A stretch of 25,000 nucleotides of DNA. Origin: Symbiodinium natans. Taxonomy: Eukaryota > Sar > Dinophyceae > Suessiales > Symbiodiniaceae. A program made the translations under genes and the position numbers. Location: NCBI GenBank assembly GCA_905221605.1, contig CAJNDS010002679.1, forward strand, positions 1,122,501 to 1,147,500, written 5' to 3'. The notes under the pieces were generated by a model, which saw only the letters and a list, made by a program, of their open reading frames with translations, was not told the origin of the DNA and searched no databases. Positions 24,985 through 25,000 of the stretch are shown piece after piece (positions within the stretch are counted from its first letter, which is position 1; each line of letters begins with the position of its first letter).

Positions 24985-25000
24985 CTGGGTAAACCTCCTT

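Larger units (their letters stand above)
6509..25000 (-). mobile_element. Ty1/copia-class LTR retrotransposon, interrupted by a nested YR element
   Basis: The element consists of 25000-23637 and 14583-6509 on the minus strand. Gag breaks between these pieces and resumes in the same frame once the 9.05-kb insertion is removed. Order is membrane ORF, gag, zinc knuckle, aspartic protease, SAP/pre-integrase, integrase, RT, RNase H, C-terminal extension. Integrase before RT is the defining copia (Pseudoviridae-type) order. Neither LTR is confirmed; the 5' end lies beyond 25000. Lesions besides the insertion are TAA at 12373-12375 and one frameshift near 11825-11835, so the copy is not autonomous as it stands. 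The coding sequence is less GC-rich than the LINE and the YR element. Confidence 0.88.

Noticed and set aside
24990-25000. Shine-Dalgarno-like aaggagg upstream of the ATG at 24984
   Set aside because: The window is eukaryotic by content; bacterial ribosome-binding logic does not apply.
1-25000. tRNA, rRNA, CRISPR array, insertion sequence or phage genes
   Set aside because: None was seen on reading either strand. The phage-integrase-like protein is the YR of a retrotransposon. Small structured RNAs cannot be excluded by eye.

Overview
The window is eukaryotic and consists almost entirely of transposable elements. It is most likely nuclear DNA of a dinoflagellate, and Symbiodiniaceae would fit. 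This is inferred from four things: a Ty1/copia polyprotein with an HNLTH..WC..C pre-integrase motif and a SAP motif; a tyrosine-recombinase (YR) retrotransposon whose polyprotein carries a cytosine-methyltransferase-like domain; a possible relict dinoflagellate spliced leader at 5805-5824; and the absence of any ordinary host gene. Nearly all supported coding sequence is on the minus strand, so elements read from high to low coordinates.

Layout in the minus-strand sense. (1) 25000-23637 and 14583-6509 are one Ty1/copia-class element: a signal-peptide/transmembrane ORF, then gag (N-terminal half), [insertion], gag C-terminal half with zinc knuckle and aspartic protease, a SAP/pre-integrase segment, integrase, reverse transcriptase, RNase H, and a 750-residue C-terminal extension with a transmembrane helix, a coiled coil built on 33-bp repeats and W-rich segments. 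It is damaged by one in-frame TAA (12373-12375), one frameshift (about 11825-11835) and the insertion. (2) 23636-14581, inside gag, is a complete DIRS-order/PAT-Ngaro-like element of about 9.05 kb. It has split direct repeats in the diagnostic order A1 - ORFs - B1A2 - B2, two pairs of about 205 bp that look identical by eye. It encodes a YR gene, a CCCH-finger gag-like protein and, after one in-frame TGA, a pol with a 2OG-oxygenase-like region, a C5-methyltransferase-like domain, RT and RNase H. The junctions share CTT with the internal B1/A2 junction, which fits YR-mediated integration without target duplication. (3) 6508-5830 is the copia 3' flank, possibly including its 3' LTR. (4) 5824-5220 looks like a decayed processed retrocopy of a RING-H2 gene: spliced-leader-like 5' end, broken ORF, A10 tract. 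(5) About 5219-1 is an APE-type LINE: polypyrimidine 5' leader, endonuclease, RT, C-terminal region and RNase H running off the window edge, with in-frame stops and apparent frameshifts.

The YR element is the youngest layer, because its repeats look identical and it interrupts the copia gag. The most unusual content is the methyltransferase-like plus oxygenase-like modules in the YR element's pol, the membrane-protein modules at both ends of the copia coding region, and an apparently inverted plus-strand coding segment at 22298-22930. No tRNA, rRNA, CRISPR array or bacterial-type operon was seen.
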